From the NCBI GenBank assembly GCA_017991555.1, contig JAGOQM010000009.1:1-64000 (forward strand): 64,000 nucleotides of DNA, written 5' to 3'. A model generated the notes under the pieces. It saw only the letters and a program-made list of their open reading frames with translations. It searched no databases and had not been told where the DNA came from. Both the position numbers and the translations under genes were made by a program. Shown piece by piece: positions 29,035 through 37,839 of this stretch. Source of the DNA: Neisseriaceae bacterium (lineage in GTDB: Bacteria; Pseudomonadota; Gammaproteobacteria; Burkholderiales; Neisseriaceae). Position 1 is the first letter of the stretch. Each line of letters opens with the position of its first letter.

Positions 29035-30285
29035 TTAATCCAAACACACCTGCTCGTTGGCCAACAACTGGGCGATGGTTTCACGTTGACGCACCACTTT
29101 CACGTCTTTGCCATTCACCATCACTTCTGCGGCGCGCATGCGCGCATTGTAGTTGCTGGCCATGCTGCTGGCGTAGGCGCCGGCGCTTTTGATGGCCAAT
29201 AATTCGCCTTCTTTAACCGCCAATTCACGATTTTGACCCAAAAAGTCACCGGTTTCGCAAATCGGGCCCACCACGTCGGCCACGATGGCCTTCACGTCAT
29301 CGTGGCGATTGACGGCCACGATTTCATGGTAGGCCGCGTATAAAGACGGGCGCAGCAGGTCGTTCATGGCGGCGTCGACGATGATGAAATTCTTCTCTTC
29401 GCCAGCCTTAATGAATTCCACCTTGGTCAGCAACACGCCGGCGTTACCGACAAGGCTACGGCCAGGCTCCATCATGATTTTCAGGTCGCGCTGGCCCAAG
29501 CGTTTATGAACCGCATCGGCGTACTGATTTAAATCTGGGGTGGGCTCATCGTGATACACAATGCCCACGCCACCGCCAATGTCGACGTGGCTAAGATGAA
29601 TGCCCAATTCGGTCAGCTGGTCGACCAGTACCAACAAGCGTTCAAACGCTTCGACTAACGGCGACAGGTCGGTCAACTGCGAGCCAATGTGGCAATCAAT
29701 GCCGACAATGTTTAAGTACGGCAACGACGCTGCATGTTGGTAGGCCTTGATCGCGTCTTTAAAGGCGATGCCAAACTTGTTCGCCTTAAGGCCGGTTGAG
29801 ATGTAAGGGTGGGTTTTGGCGTCCACATCAGGGTTAATGCGCAGCGAAATGGGCGCTTTCTGACCCATTTTTTTGGCCACATCGTTGATGCGCTCTAATT
29901 CATTGATGGACTCAACGTTAAAGCACAACACGCCCTGTTGTAGCGCATATTCGATCTCAGCCGCGCTTTTACCCACGCCCGAGAAAATGGTTTTGGCCGC
30001 ATCGCCCCCGGCCGCCAATACGCGAGCGAGCTCGCCGCCTGAGACGATGTCAAAACCGCTGCCTAGGCTGGCAAAGTGTTTCAGCACGCTGAGGTTACCA
30101 TTGGCCTTCACGGCATAACAGATCAAAGGGGTGAGCTTGGCAAAGGCCTGCTCGTAGTTGTGGTAGGCCTTGGTTAGTTCGTTTTGGCTGTACACGTATA
30201 AAGGGGTACCGTGCTCTTTGGCCAAGTCGTTTAAGGCCACGTCTTCAAAATGTAAGGTTTGATTCTGGTAGGTCAGCGCACTCAT
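29035..30285 (-). CDS. lysA: Diaminopimelate decarboxylase
   Basis: A 416-residue PLP enzyme that converts meso-diaminopimelate to L-lysine. The PLP lysine is K60 in ICYAVKANGN. The phosphate-binding GGGVGI, the EPGRSLVGNAG block and the substrate-binding CETGDFLGQNR are present. It follows lptM by 28 bp. With cyaY transcribed away from lptM, this is the common proteobacterial cyaY/lptM-lysA arrangement. Confidence 0.96.
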   Translation of the reverse strand: MSALTYQNQTLHFEDVALNDLAKEHGTPLYVYSQNELTKAYHNYEQAFAKLTPLICYAVKANGNLSVLKHFASLGSGFDIVSGGELARVLAAGGDAAKTIFSGVGKSAAEIEYALQQGVLCFNVESINELERINDVAKKMGQKAPISLRINPDVDAKTHPYISTGLKANKFGIAFKDAIKAYQHAASLPYLNIVGIDCHIGSQLTDLSPLVEAFERLLVLVDQLTELGIHLSHVDIGGGVGIVYHDEPTPDLNQYADAVHKRLGQRDLKIMMEPGRSLVGNAGVLLTKVEFIKAGEEKNFIIVDAAMNDLLRPSLYAAYHEIVAVNRHDDVKAIVADVVGPICETGDFLGQNRELAVKEGELLAIKSAGAYASSMASNYNARMRAAEVMVNGKDVKVVRQRETIAQLLANEQVCLD

Positions 30286-30313
30286 GATGGTTTATCGTCT
30301 CTCTAGTCTATTG

Positions 30314-30517
30314 TTATGATTGTGTCGCTGCCGCAGCGCCAGCGTCGGGGTCATCTTGGTCGTCAGCCGCCGCGGCCGGCGTGGCAGGTACAAGGGGAAC
30401 TGCGGGGACGGTGCTTTGCTTCGGCGTCGACTCGGCGTCCGGCAAATACAGCGGTCCTTGGTAGCCACAGGCAGACAATATTAAGGCACTTAACGCGCCG
30501 ATTGTGATCAATCGCAT
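30314..30517 (-). CDS. lptM: LptM-type small lipoprotein
   Basis: A 67-residue lipoprotein with signal peptide and lipobox LSAC (lipidated C17), followed at once by GYQGPLYLP, the LptM/YifL signature. The rest is a low-complexity P/A/D-rich tail. LptM of Escherichia coli assists maturation of the LPS translocon LptD. The ATG at 30517 is chosen because it begins a proper signal peptide; the frame is open to 30562. The gene leads the lptM-lysA operon. Confidence 0.88.
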   Translation of the reverse strand: MRLITIGALSALILSACGYQGPLYLPDAESTPKQSTVPAVPLVPATPAAAADDQDDPDAGAAAATQS

Positions 30518-30582
30518 ATCGAACTCTCTTTTGTGGCAAAATAAAGATATTATCAAAACCACTGTGAAGACAAAAGGCCAAC

Positions 30583-30912
30583 ATGACTGAAAGCGAATTT
30601 TTAAATTATTCCGACCAACTCTTTGATCATATTGACAGCCAAGTTGATGACTTGGATTTAGACTTAGATTGCCAAAGCTCTGGCAACGTCTTGACCCTAG
30701 AAGTGGACGACAGCGGTGAGCAGATCATCATCAACCGCCACACCCCCAACCAAGAACTATGGATTGCCGCCAAAAGTGGGGGCTATCACTTTGGGTACAA
30801 AGACGGCCAATGGCTGGCGACTCGCGACAGCGCCGAATTCTTTGCCGTCCTAAACGAAGTGTTGAGTACCGCCCTAGGCGAAACGGTGACCATTGCCCCG
30901 TTCGCGCATTAA
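30583..30912 (+). CDS. cyaY: Frataxin-like iron-sulfur assembly protein CyaY
   Basis: A 109-residue frataxin-fold protein. It has an acidic first helix (DDLDLDLDC), the strand [31 protein letters not shown] and the C-terminal helix. CyaY binds iron and regulates IscS during iron-sulfur cluster assembly. It is divergent from lptM with 65 bp between the starts, and a terminator follows. Confidence 0.95.
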   Translation: MTESEFLNYSDQLFDHIDSQVDDLDLDLDCQSSGNVLTLEVDDSGEQIIINRHTPNQELWIAAKSGGYHFGYKDGQWLATRDSAEFFAVLNEVLSTALGETVTIAPFAH

Positions 30913-30920
30913 TTCACCCT

Positions 30921-30948
30921 CAGGCAGCCTCGGCTGCCTGTTTTGTTT
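30921..30948 (+). terminator. Terminator of cyaY
   Basis: CAGGCAGCC, two bases, GGCTGCCTG, then TTTTGTTT. It lies eight bases after the cyaY stop. Confidence 0.85.
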
Positions 30949-30964
30949 GCGACCCCAAATACTG

Positions 30965-31948
30965 ATGACCATGCCTTCGACCCAATCTATTGCCCTGTAC
31001 GCCACCTGCCTCATTTTGGGCTTCGGCAACCTGAGCCTGGCTGAGCCGGTTCAAGCCCCATCCGCATCCACGGTACACAAGCCTAAGGCCAGCACGGCGA
31101 CCCCAGAGCTCGACCAGCTGATGGCCGCCGCCGATGCTGGCTCTTCGCGGGCACAATACCGCTTGGGCAGTCAGTATTATCATGGCAAAGGCCGCCCAAA
31201 AAACCTCAATCAGGCCTTGCGTTACTTTGAGCTGGCCGCCAAACAGGGCGATGGCCGCGCCCAATATGCGCTGGCGCTATTGTATCACCGCGGTGAAGGC
31301 GTGCCGCAAGACATGCTCAAAGCGATTGAATACTATAAGCGCGCCGCTGGCCAAGGCCATGCCGAATCCCAATACAGCCTGGGCGCCATTTACTATCACG
31401 GCGACGGCGTGCCCAAAAACAAAGAAGACGCGCTCCAGTATTACCAAGAGGCCGCTGCACAAGACCACGGCGAAGCCTTGTATGCCTTAGCCACGCTGTA
31501 TTACAACGGCGAGCTGGTCACAAAAAATATGGACCAGGCCATCGACTACTATCGCCAAGCCGCCATTGCCAACAACCCACAGGCACATAGCCAATTGGCC
31601 GCACTGTATTATCACGGCAAAGGCCTGCCGCAAGACACCGCGCAAGCAATTGCCCACTACCGCATGGCCGCCAAACAGGGCGTGGTTTCGGCCCAGTACA
31701 GCCTAGGCTTGCTGTATTACAAAGGCGAAGGCGTGCCCAAAGACCTTGCCCGCGCCGCCAGGCTGTATCGCCAAGCCGCCGCCAAAGGCCACGCCGCCGC
31801 TCAATTCAACCTTGGCTTGATGTATCTTGCGGGGGAGGGCCTCGACCAAGACCCCAAGCGCGGCCGCCATTATCTCGAACAGGCAGCGGCGCAAGGTTTT
31901 GAAGAAGCCAAAAGCGCCCTAACCAAGCTGAATCGCGCCCCCAACTAG
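30965..31948 (+). CDS. Exported Sel1-like repeat protein
   Basis: A 327-residue protein with an N-terminal signal peptide (hydrophobic IALYATCLILGFGNLSLA) and seven Sel1-like repeats of 36 residues from about residue 50 to the end (pattern A-x-Y-x-L-G-x-x-Y-Y-x-G-x-G-V-P-x-D). Sel1 repeats form solenoids that bind other proteins; the partner is unknown. The ATG at 30965 or 30971 is preferred over 30893, which would run back through the cyaY terminator. The gene stands alone. Confidence 0.82.
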   Translation: MTMPSTQSIALYATCLILGFGNLSLAEPVQAPSASTVHKPKASTATPELDQLMAAADAGSSRAQYRLGSQYYHGKGRPKNLNQALRYFELAAKQGDGRAQYALALLYHRGEGVPQDMLKAIEYYKRAAGQGHAESQYSLGAIYYHGDGVPKNKEDALQYYQEAAAQDHGEALYALATLYYNGELVTKNMDQAIDYYRQAAIANNPQAHSQLAALYYHGKGLPQDTAQAIAHYRMAAKQGVVSAQYSLGLLYYKGEGVPKDLARAARLYRQAAAKGHAAAQFNLGLMYLAGEGLDQDPKRGRHYLEQAAAQGFEEAKSALTKLNRAPN

Positions 31949-32173
31949 CCCTATTTTTTCTGTTTCATCACCACTGAGCCTGTTTCTTTCAGCCCATCGC
32001 GCCCAACTGCCGCTGGGCTGACATGCTGATGGGTGCTTGGCTAGGCCCACTTTAGGGCTGAACGCTCATCCTATTACTTTGTATTAATTCTTATTATTCG
32101 AGAATTCATGTATACAAAGCACTGGTTTTTATTTAATTTATAATAAACAATACCACCCAGTGAGAATAGAGAC

Positions 32174-32899
32174 ATGAGCAGCACCGACCGAATTTTAAGC
32201 GTTCTGGCCTTTGTGGTGTCGGCCAGTAAACCGGTATCGCCGCAGGACATTGCGGCGGGCCTAGACCTCCCCATTTCCACCGTGTATCGCCTGCTGTCCC
32301 ACCTTAAAACCTGGGGCTTCATCAGCGACAGCACCCAAAAATCACGCTACTCGGCCGGCGCCGTCAGCCTGCAAATGTCGCAGCAATTCATGGCCCATTC
32401 GTTTTTATTTGACGCCGCCAAACCTGCCCTGCAACGCTTGGCCAGCCGCACCCAAGAGACGGTGGCCCTGATCGTGAGCAACCAACACCAAACCATTTGC
32501 GTGGACATGATCGAAAGCCCACAGGCCTTACGCTGCTCGTTCTCGATTGGCCGAGGCCAATCGCTGACCCGCGGCGCCAGCGCCAAAACGCTGTTGGCGT
32601 TCAGCACCCCCGCCATGCAGCAGGCCATCCTGGCCAAACACCTGCCTGACCCCACCCAACAAGCCGACCTCATCCAACAGCTCACCCGCATTCAGGCCCA
32701 AGGCTATGGCGTCAGCGTGGGCGAACTTGACCCCGGCGTATGGGGCGTGGCGGCCCCAATTTTAAAGCGCAAAGCCCTACAGGGCATCATCGCCATCATG
32801 GCACCCCATTCTCGCGTGATGGGAAAAGAACCGATTTTGATTCAGGAGGTGCTCGACTGCGCCGCCTCGATTAACGAATACGTCGAACTCCAACAATAG
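32174..32899 (+). CDS. IclR-family regulator beside hutG-gltS
   Basis: A 241-residue regulator. It has an N-terminal winged helix (SPQDIAAGLDLPISTVYRLLSHL) and a C-terminal GAF-like effector domain (SFSIGRGQSLTRGASAKTLLA, later GVAAPILKR). IclR proteins bind small organic acids or amino acid derivatives. The next gene begins 35 bp downstream on the same strand, so regulator, hutG and gltS probably form one operon under its own control. The upstream region is AT-rich with a TATAAT at 32139. Confidence 0.88.
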   Translation: MSSTDRILSVLAFVVSASKPVSPQDIAAGLDLPISTVYRLLSHLKTWGFISDSTQKSRYSAGAVSLQMSQQFMAHSFLFDAAKPALQRLASRTQETVALIVSNQHQTICVDMIESPQALRCSFSIGRGQSLTRGASAKTLLAFSTPAMQQAILAKHLPDPTQQADLIQQLTRIQAQGYGVSVGELDPGVWGVAAPILKRKALQGIIAIMAPHSRVMGKEPILIQEVLDCAASINEYVELQQ

Positions 32900-32934
32900 C
32901 AACCGACGCAGCCATCTGCATGACAAGGACACAC

Positions 32935-33882
32935 ATGAACACTGACTACCACTGGACGGGCCGCCAAGACGGCACCACCACCGAGCATTTACGCATTCAC
33001 CAAATCATCAGCGCCGTGGATCACCAAGCCCCTGGTGTGGCGCTGGTGGGCTTTGCCTCCGATGAGGGCGTGGCCCGTAACAACGGCCGCGTGGGCGCCA
33101 AAGAAGCCCCTAATTTAATTCGCGCCCAGCTCGCGGGCCTGCCCATTCATCAGCCCACCCGCCTGTACGACGCAGGGACCGTGGCATGCGAGGCGCATGA
33201 TTTAGAAGGCGCGCATCAACAACTCAGCGACGCCGTCAGCGGCCTGCTTGCCCACGGCCACTTCCCCATCGTGCTGGGCGGCGGCCACGAAGTGGCCTTT
33301 GGCAGCTTTTCTGGCGTGTTTGACTACGTCCAAACACACCAGCCTGGCCGCAAAATTGGCATCATCAACTTTGACGCCCACTTTGACCTGCGCGAAAACG
33401 ACGTGGCGTCTTCAGGCACCCCTTTTTTACAGGCGGCAAACCTCAGCAGCGCCCACCAACAGCCGTTTCATTATCTCTGTTTAGGCGTGGCCGAACACGC
33501 CAATACCGCCGTGCTGTTCCAGCGCGCCGAAACTTTGGGCTGTGAATACGTGCTGGACCATGACATGACTGAACGCAACTTGGCCGCCATTCTGGCCAAA
33601 ATTGACGCTTTTATCGCCCAAGTCGATGTGCTGTACGTCACCATTGATTTAGACGTGTTCCCCTATTACCAAGCGCCTGGCGTCAGCGCGCCCGCGCCTT
33701 TAGGGGTGGACTTACGCCTGGTTCAAACCCTACTCAAACACATTGTGGCCTCGGATAAAGTGGCCGTGTTTGACGTGGCCGAATACAACCCTAAATTTGA
33801 TCAAGACCACCACACAGCAAAGCTGGCGGCTTTTTTAATCTATCAGGTCATGACCCAAGTGACCGCCCAAACACCCACATAA
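32935..33882 (+). CDS. hutG: Formimidoylglutamase (arginase family)
   Basis: A 315-residue ureohydrolase-fold enzyme. The manganese ligands are in GGGHE, INFDAHFDL and TIDLDVF. The N-terminal GRQDG, FASDEGVARNNGRVGA and SSGTPF features match HutG more than agmatinase or arginase. It hydrolyses N-formimidoyl-L-glutamate to L-glutamate and formamide, the last step of one histidine degradation route. The start at 32935 has AAGGA five bases upstream. No hutH, hutU or hutI is in the window, so the gene is an orphan here, paired with a glutamate carrier. Confidence 0.85.
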   Translation: MNTDYHWTGRQDGTTTEHLRIHQIISAVDHQAPGVALVGFASDEGVARNNGRVGAKEAPNLIRAQLAGLPIHQPTRLYDAGTVACEAHDLEGAHQQLSDAVSGLLAHGHFPIVLGGGHEVAFGSFSGVFDYVQTHQPGRKIGIINFDAHFDLRENDVASSGTPFLQAANLSSAHQQPFHYLCLGVAEHANTAVLFQRAETLGCEYVLDHDMTERNLAAILAKIDAFIAQVDVLYVTIDLDVFPYYQAPGVSAPAPLGVDLRLVQTLLKHIVASDKVAVFDVAEYNPKFDQDHHTAKLAAFLIYQVMTQVTAQTPT

Positions 33883-33907
33883 GTAGAAAAAACCTTAGGA
33901 GATGATT

Positions 33908-35107
33908 ATGGCAATTCAGTTTGACTCGCTCACCACCCTCATGCTGGCCGTTTTGTGCCTGCTGTTGGGCACCTTCCTCAAAGGCCACGTTAGATGGCTG
34001 CAAACGTTTTGCATTCCCTCACCGGTGATTGGCGGTTTCTTGGTCAGCCTGTTGATGTGGTTTTTACACACCCAAACCAGCGTGCGCGTGGCCTTTGACA
34101 CTACCTTGCAAACCCCTTTAATGGTGGCTTTTTTCACCACCGTCGGCATTGGCGGCAGCTATCAGCTGCTCAAAACCGGGGGCAAAACCTTATTCGTGTA
34201 TTTGTTTATCTGTTGGGGCTTGGCGCTGTTTCAAAACGCCTTTGGCGCCGTGCTGGCGTCGGCGTTTGGGCTGAACCCCGTGCTGGGCGTGATGGCAGGC
34301 TCGGTGGCGCTTGAAGGCGGCCACGGTGCGGCCGCGGCCTTTGGCCAAATGGCAGAAGGCCTGGGCGTTCAGTCGGCCACCACCGTCGCCATTGCTGCCG
34401 CCACCTTTGGCCTGATTTCAGGCAGCCTGATTGGGGGCCCCTTAGCCAACTTCTTGATCACCCGGCATAAAGTGGCGATCAAGGCCGACGACATTGAAGA
34501 AGTGGCCGTAGACCAGGCCAAAGTAGATGAACCCATCAGCAACAGCAGCTTTTTTAAAACCTTGGCCGTGGTGTTGGTGATTATGGTGGCCGGCTTGTAC
34601 ATTGCCACTCGCTTTACCGACAGCACCGGCTTTGCCCTACCGAGCTATGTGGGGGCCATGCTGGTGGCCATCGTGCTACGTAACGTCAACGACCACACCA
34701 AAACCGTGGCAGTACATCAAAAAACCGTGGACTTAATCTCGGACGTGTCTTTAGGCGTGTTCCTGACCATGGCCATGATGTCCCTTAAAGTGTGGGAGCT
34801 GTCGGCTGTGGCCTTGCCGCTGTTGATCATCTTGGTGCTGCAAGTCTTGGCCTTGGTGCTGTTCACCATCTTCATTGCGTTTAAAGCCTTGGGCAAAAAC
34901 TACGACGCCGCAGTGATGTGCGCCGGCCTATTGGGTCATGGCCTAGGCGCCACCCCGAACGCCGTGGCCAACATGGCATCGGTATCGGAAAAATACAAAC
35001 TGGTGTCGAAAAAAGCCTTTTTGATTATTCCATTGTGTGGTGCTGTGTTGATCGACATTGTGGCGATTCCTTACCATACCTGGATCATCAACTTCTTGGT
35101 CAACTAA
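33908..35107 (+). CDS. gltS: Sodium/glutamate symporter GltS
   Basis: A 399-residue membrane carrier with about 10-12 helices in two inverted halves. The N-half has IPSPVIGGFLVSL and GSVALEGGHGAAAAFG; the C-half has GLLGHGLGATPNAVANM. These are the GltS signatures. It moves glutamate with sodium across the inner membrane. The ATG at 33908 has AGGAG six bases upstream. It follows hutG by 25 bp, consistent with handling the glutamate made or used by the cassette. Confidence 0.93.
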   Translation: MAIQFDSLTTLMLAVLCLLLGTFLKGHVRWLQTFCIPSPVIGGFLVSLLMWFLHTQTSVRVAFDTTLQTPLMVAFFTTVGIGGSYQLLKTGGKTLFVYLFICWGLALFQNAFGAVLASAFGLNPVLGVMAGSVALEGGHGAAAAFGQMAEGLGVQSATTVAIAAATFGLISGSLIGGPLANFLITRHKVAIKADDIEEVAVDQAKVDEPISNSSFFKTLAVVLVIMVAGLYIATRFTDSTGFALPSYVGAMLVAIVLRNVNDHTKTVAVHQKTVDLISDVSLGVFLTMAMMSLKVWELSAVALPLLIILVLQVLALVLFTIFIAFKALGKNYDAAVMCAGLLGHGLGATPNAVANMASVSEKYKLVSKKAFLIIPLCGAVLIDIVAIPYHTWIINFLVN

Positions 35108-35125
35108 ACGGTTGTCCTGAACAGC

Positions 35126-35156
35126 AAAAAGCCTGCGCTCACGCGCAGGCTTTTTT
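35126..35156 (+). terminator. Bidirectional terminator between gltS and the Ldh-family gene
   Basis: AAAAAGCCTGCGC, a four-base loop, GCGCAGGCTTTTTT. Runs of T occur in both directions, so it can serve both convergent units. Confidence 0.9.
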
Positions 35157-35172
35157 AACGTCAAGGCAGGCC

Positions 35173-36219
35173 TTAAGCGCCGGCGTAGGGCTGTGCCCGC
35201 TCGCCGGCAGCGGTAATCGCCGCCCACTCACCTTCCGAAATGCGGATGCCTTCGGCCTGGCGCTGTGCTTTACGCGCCAACTCTGGTTCGCCTGCCATCA
35301 AAATGGGCTCGCCGGGGGCCGGTGATGACTTAATGTAGTCGATCATTTGGTCGTATTCGTGGTTCAGCCAGTCTAGATCGGCCAAGCGCGCTGGGTCCAC
35401 AATAAATGCCGTCATGTGGTTCACAATGCCGTCTAAACGCTCATGCTCGGGCTGATTGGTGCCACCGCCCGACAGCATGCCCGACAAAAACTCTACCGCG
35501 CTGATCAAACCACCGCCTTTGTGTTCGGCAATCGGACGTAAAGCGCCCAATGGCGCCTCGTGCATGGCCTTAGGATCATTAGTGGGGACGCCGTTGGCGT
35601 CTAACATCACGTCTTGATCAAATTTGTCACCCGCCAAATACGCCACGCGGGTTTTGCCATAGGCCACCATGCTGGTGGCAAAGTCCAAAATGAACGCGGG
35701 GTTTTTCTCGGTAGCGGGGAAGGTCACGCACACCGGGTTGGTGCCAAAGCGGGCGGCAGAGCCGGCAAACGGCGCCACCAAGGCTTCTTTATGGTCAACC
35801 ACGTTGACAAAAAACAGGCCCACTTTGCCTGCGGCCGCCACTTGCTCACCGTAGGTGCCGATGCGGCCTAGGTGATGGGCATTCTTGATCGTTAACAGCA
35901 CCACGCCGGTGTCTGCCACCCGTGTCAGCGCCGCGTCGACGGCTTCTTTGCCAATGCGCTGGCCAAAACCGCGCTGGGCATCGTATTGCATGATGGCGCC
36001 AAAATCATTCACGCTCACTTTTTGTTGGTTCACTTTTAGGGTGCCGCGCGCCACGCTGTCGACGTAAAACACCAGCATGCCCACGCCATGACTGTCATGG
36101 CCTTTTAAATTGGCTTCGACTAAGTGTTCGGCCACAACGCTGGCTTCGTCCTCGGTTGACCCTAGTTTTTGTAAGATGGCCACGGCCGTTTGTTGTAACG
36201 TTTTTTGATCAATGTTCAT
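35173..36219 (-). CDS. Malate/L-lactate dehydrogenase family oxidoreductase (Ldh2/YlbC type)
   Basis: A 348-residue NAD(P)-dependent oxidoreductase of the Ldh_2 family, unrelated to classical lactate dehydrogenase. It shows GHDSHGVGM near residue 47, KNAHHLGRIGTYGE near 120 and the C-terminal GIRISEGEW. Family members oxidise or reduce 2-hydroxy acids, ureidoglycolate, sulfolactate or cyclic imino acids. The substrate is open. The start at 36219 has GAGAGG upstream; longer frames lack one. A perfect palindrome lies about 40 bp upstream. It is divergent from the TAXI-TRAP operon. Confidence 0.85.
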   Translation of the reverse strand: MNIDQKTLQQTAVAILQKLGSTEDEASVVAEHLVEANLKGHDSHGVGMLVFYVDSVARGTLKVNQQKVSVNDFGAIMQYDAQRGFGQRIGKEAVDAALTRVADTGVVLLTIKNAHHLGRIGTYGEQVAAAGKVGLFFVNVVDHKEALVAPFAGSAARFGTNPVCVTFPATEKNPAFILDFATSMVAYGKTRVAYLAGDKFDQDVMLDANGVPTNDPKAMHEAPLGALRPIAEHKGGGLISAVEFLSGMLSGGGTNQPEHERLDGIVNHMTAFIVDPARLADLDWLNHEYDQMIDYIKSSPAPGEPILMAGEPELARKAQRQAEGIRISEGEWAAITAAGERAQPYAGA

Positions 36220-36607
36220 GATGCCTCTCTTATGACCCTTTCTCAATTCTGATGTGCGGCAACCGGTTGCCGTAGGAAGTTTAAATCCTAGCCCAACCCA
36301 TGCCAGATTGCATCTATAATTTTGCGCAACGCGGTTAAATAGGGGCTTAGCCAAGCAAAAACAACCTGTGCACGCACATTACCGCGTGACCTACAGCCGC
36401 AAAAGCCGCCGCCTTGAATGCACCAAGACCACGCCAGCTAGGCCATTCTACGCGCCTATGGCTGGGGACACATCAAATTTAGAGTAAACATACTGGCGCC
36501 GTACCCCATCCTCGTTTATGATGAATCCATTAATAAAATCATGCTGATGTCACTAGCGCCTTCCAGACAGACAGCATGGCCCATCAGGTTGTCCAAAGGA
36601 GATTTAA
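36220..36607. other. Divergent intergenic region, Ldh-family gene and TAXI-TRAP
   Basis: No gene is seen in these 388 bp. The region holds a 16-bp palindrome close to the Ldh-family gene and the AAAGGAG site of the first binding-protein gene. Confidence 0.65.
36257..36272. promoter_or_regulatory. Operator-like palindrome CGGCAACCGGTTGCCG
   Basis: A perfect 16-bp palindrome centred on CG, 38 bp upstream of the Ldh-family start codon. The form GCAACCGGTTGC resembles LacI/GalR-family operators. No LacI-family gene lies in the window. Confidence 0.5.
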
Positions 36608-37591
36608 ATGAAACCCAACGCATTAAAAAGCAGCTTGGCCATTTTGGCCCTGTCCGCCTTACTCAGCGCCTGTGGCGGACAAAGCGGTGGCTCAGCCGCC
36701 ACGGCAGAAGGCGAAGGCCTTGACGCCACCATTGTCACCATCGCCACCGGCGGCGCTTCTGGCCCCTACAACATCATTGGCACCACCTTGGCCGAAGTGT
36801 ACCGTGACCTCTATGGCGTCAACGCCAAAACCCAAACCACCGGCGCCTCGATTGAAAACATGAACCTACTGGCTCAGGGCAAGGCCGAGCTGGCTTTGGT
36901 CATGAGTGACGTGGTCACTGAGAGCATCAACGGTTCGGAAAACTTCCCCAACAAGATCACCAACGTGCAGCAAGTCGCCGCCATTTATCCCAACTATGTC
37001 CAAGTGGTCAGCAATGCCAACAGCAACATCAACAGCATTGAAGACCTACGCGGCCGCCGCGTGGCCGTGGGGGATCAAAACTCGGGCACGGAATTTAACG
37101 CCCGCCGCCTGCTCAACGGCCACGGCATTACCTACCAAGACATTAGGGTCGACTACCTCGGCTTTGCCGAAGCCGCCGATGCCCTCAAAGCCGGCAAGGT
37201 CGACGCGATTTTCATCACCAGCGGCATGCCCAATGCCTCGATTATGGAACTAGAGCGCGGCTTTAATCTGAAAATCGTGCCCATTAGTCCAGAAAAAATC
37301 AAAGAAATCGCGCAAGATCAGGCCTACTTTGTGTCCTTAATCATCCCCAAAGACACCTACGGCAATGAGGCCGACATTCCCACCGCCGCCATCATGAACG
37401 CCTTGATGATTCGGGCCGACCTCAGCGAAGACGATGGCTACAAGCTGACCAAAGGCTTTTTTGAAAACCTACCGCAGCTGGTGAATGCCCATCAGGCCGC
37501 TAAGGACATTGCCTTAGACAAAGCTCAAGAAGGCGTGGTGGCGCCACTGCACCCTGGCGCCCAAAGGTACTACACTGAGCAAGGCCTATAG
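36608..37591 (+). CDS. TAXI-family TRAP transporter binding lipoprotein 1
   Basis: A 327-residue TAXI solute-binding protein with a lipoprotein signal peptide (lipobox LSAC, lipidated C22). The mature part has the TAXI signature TIATGGASGPYNIIGTTLAEV, given here as TIATGGASGPYN at about residue 46, then GASIENMNLL and VAVGDQNSGTEFNA. It captures a carboxylate-like solute in the periplasm for the TRAP permease downstream. A closely related paralogue follows. The ribosome binding site AAAGGAG is strong. A hairpin 36 bp after the stop may reduce read-through. Confidence 0.9.
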   Translation: MKPNALKSSLAILALSALLSACGGQSGGSAATAEGEGLDATIVTIATGGASGPYNIIGTTLAEVYRDLYGVNAKTQTTGASIENMNLLAQGKAELALVMSDVVTESINGSENFPNKITNVQQVAAIYPNYVQVVSNANSNINSIEDLRGRRVAVGDQNSGTEFNARRLLNGHGITYQDIRVDYLGFAEAADALKAGKVDAIFITSGMPNASIMELERGFNLKIVPISPEKIKEIAQDQAYFVSLIIPKDTYGNEADIPTAAIMNALMIRADLSEDDGYKLTKGFFENLPQLVNAHQAAKDIALDKAQEGVVAPLHPGAQRYYTEQGL

Positions 37592-37626
37592 CCACACACC
37601 GACGGCTGCGCTGGATTGAAGATCGT

Positions 37627-37648
37627 GAACAGGCCACTTGGCCTGTTC
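37627..37648 (+). terminator. Hairpin after the first TAXI gene
   Basis: GAACAGGCCA, two bases, TGGCCTGTTC, followed by ATTTATG. The T run is weak, so this may be a leaky terminator or a message-stabilising hairpin. Confidence 0.5.
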
Positions 37649-37839
37649 ATTTATGTATCCTTTAACCTTAATCAAAGGAACCTAGGAATATTTTAAGCCA
37701 AAACTTATAAAAATACTGGTCAGGCATAACCGCTTCCTCTATATTAGACTTTCATAAAAACAACATGGGCACTATAGCCAGCCATTTAGCCCAGTACACC
37801 ACATAAATCATTTAAGTCATTCCCTTAGGAGAAATCATC

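Noticed and set aside
29083..29098. GGTTTCACGTTGACGC in lysA as a possible parS
   Set aside because: Only one half-site resembles parS; the second half does not match.
30919..30941. Resemblance of the cyaY terminator to a Neisseriaceae DNA uptake sequence (AGGCTGCCTGAA dialect)
   Set aside because: One arm matches 11 of 12 bases, but the word does not recur in 64 kb, whereas genuine uptake sequences occur about once per kilobase. It is treated as an ordinary terminator.
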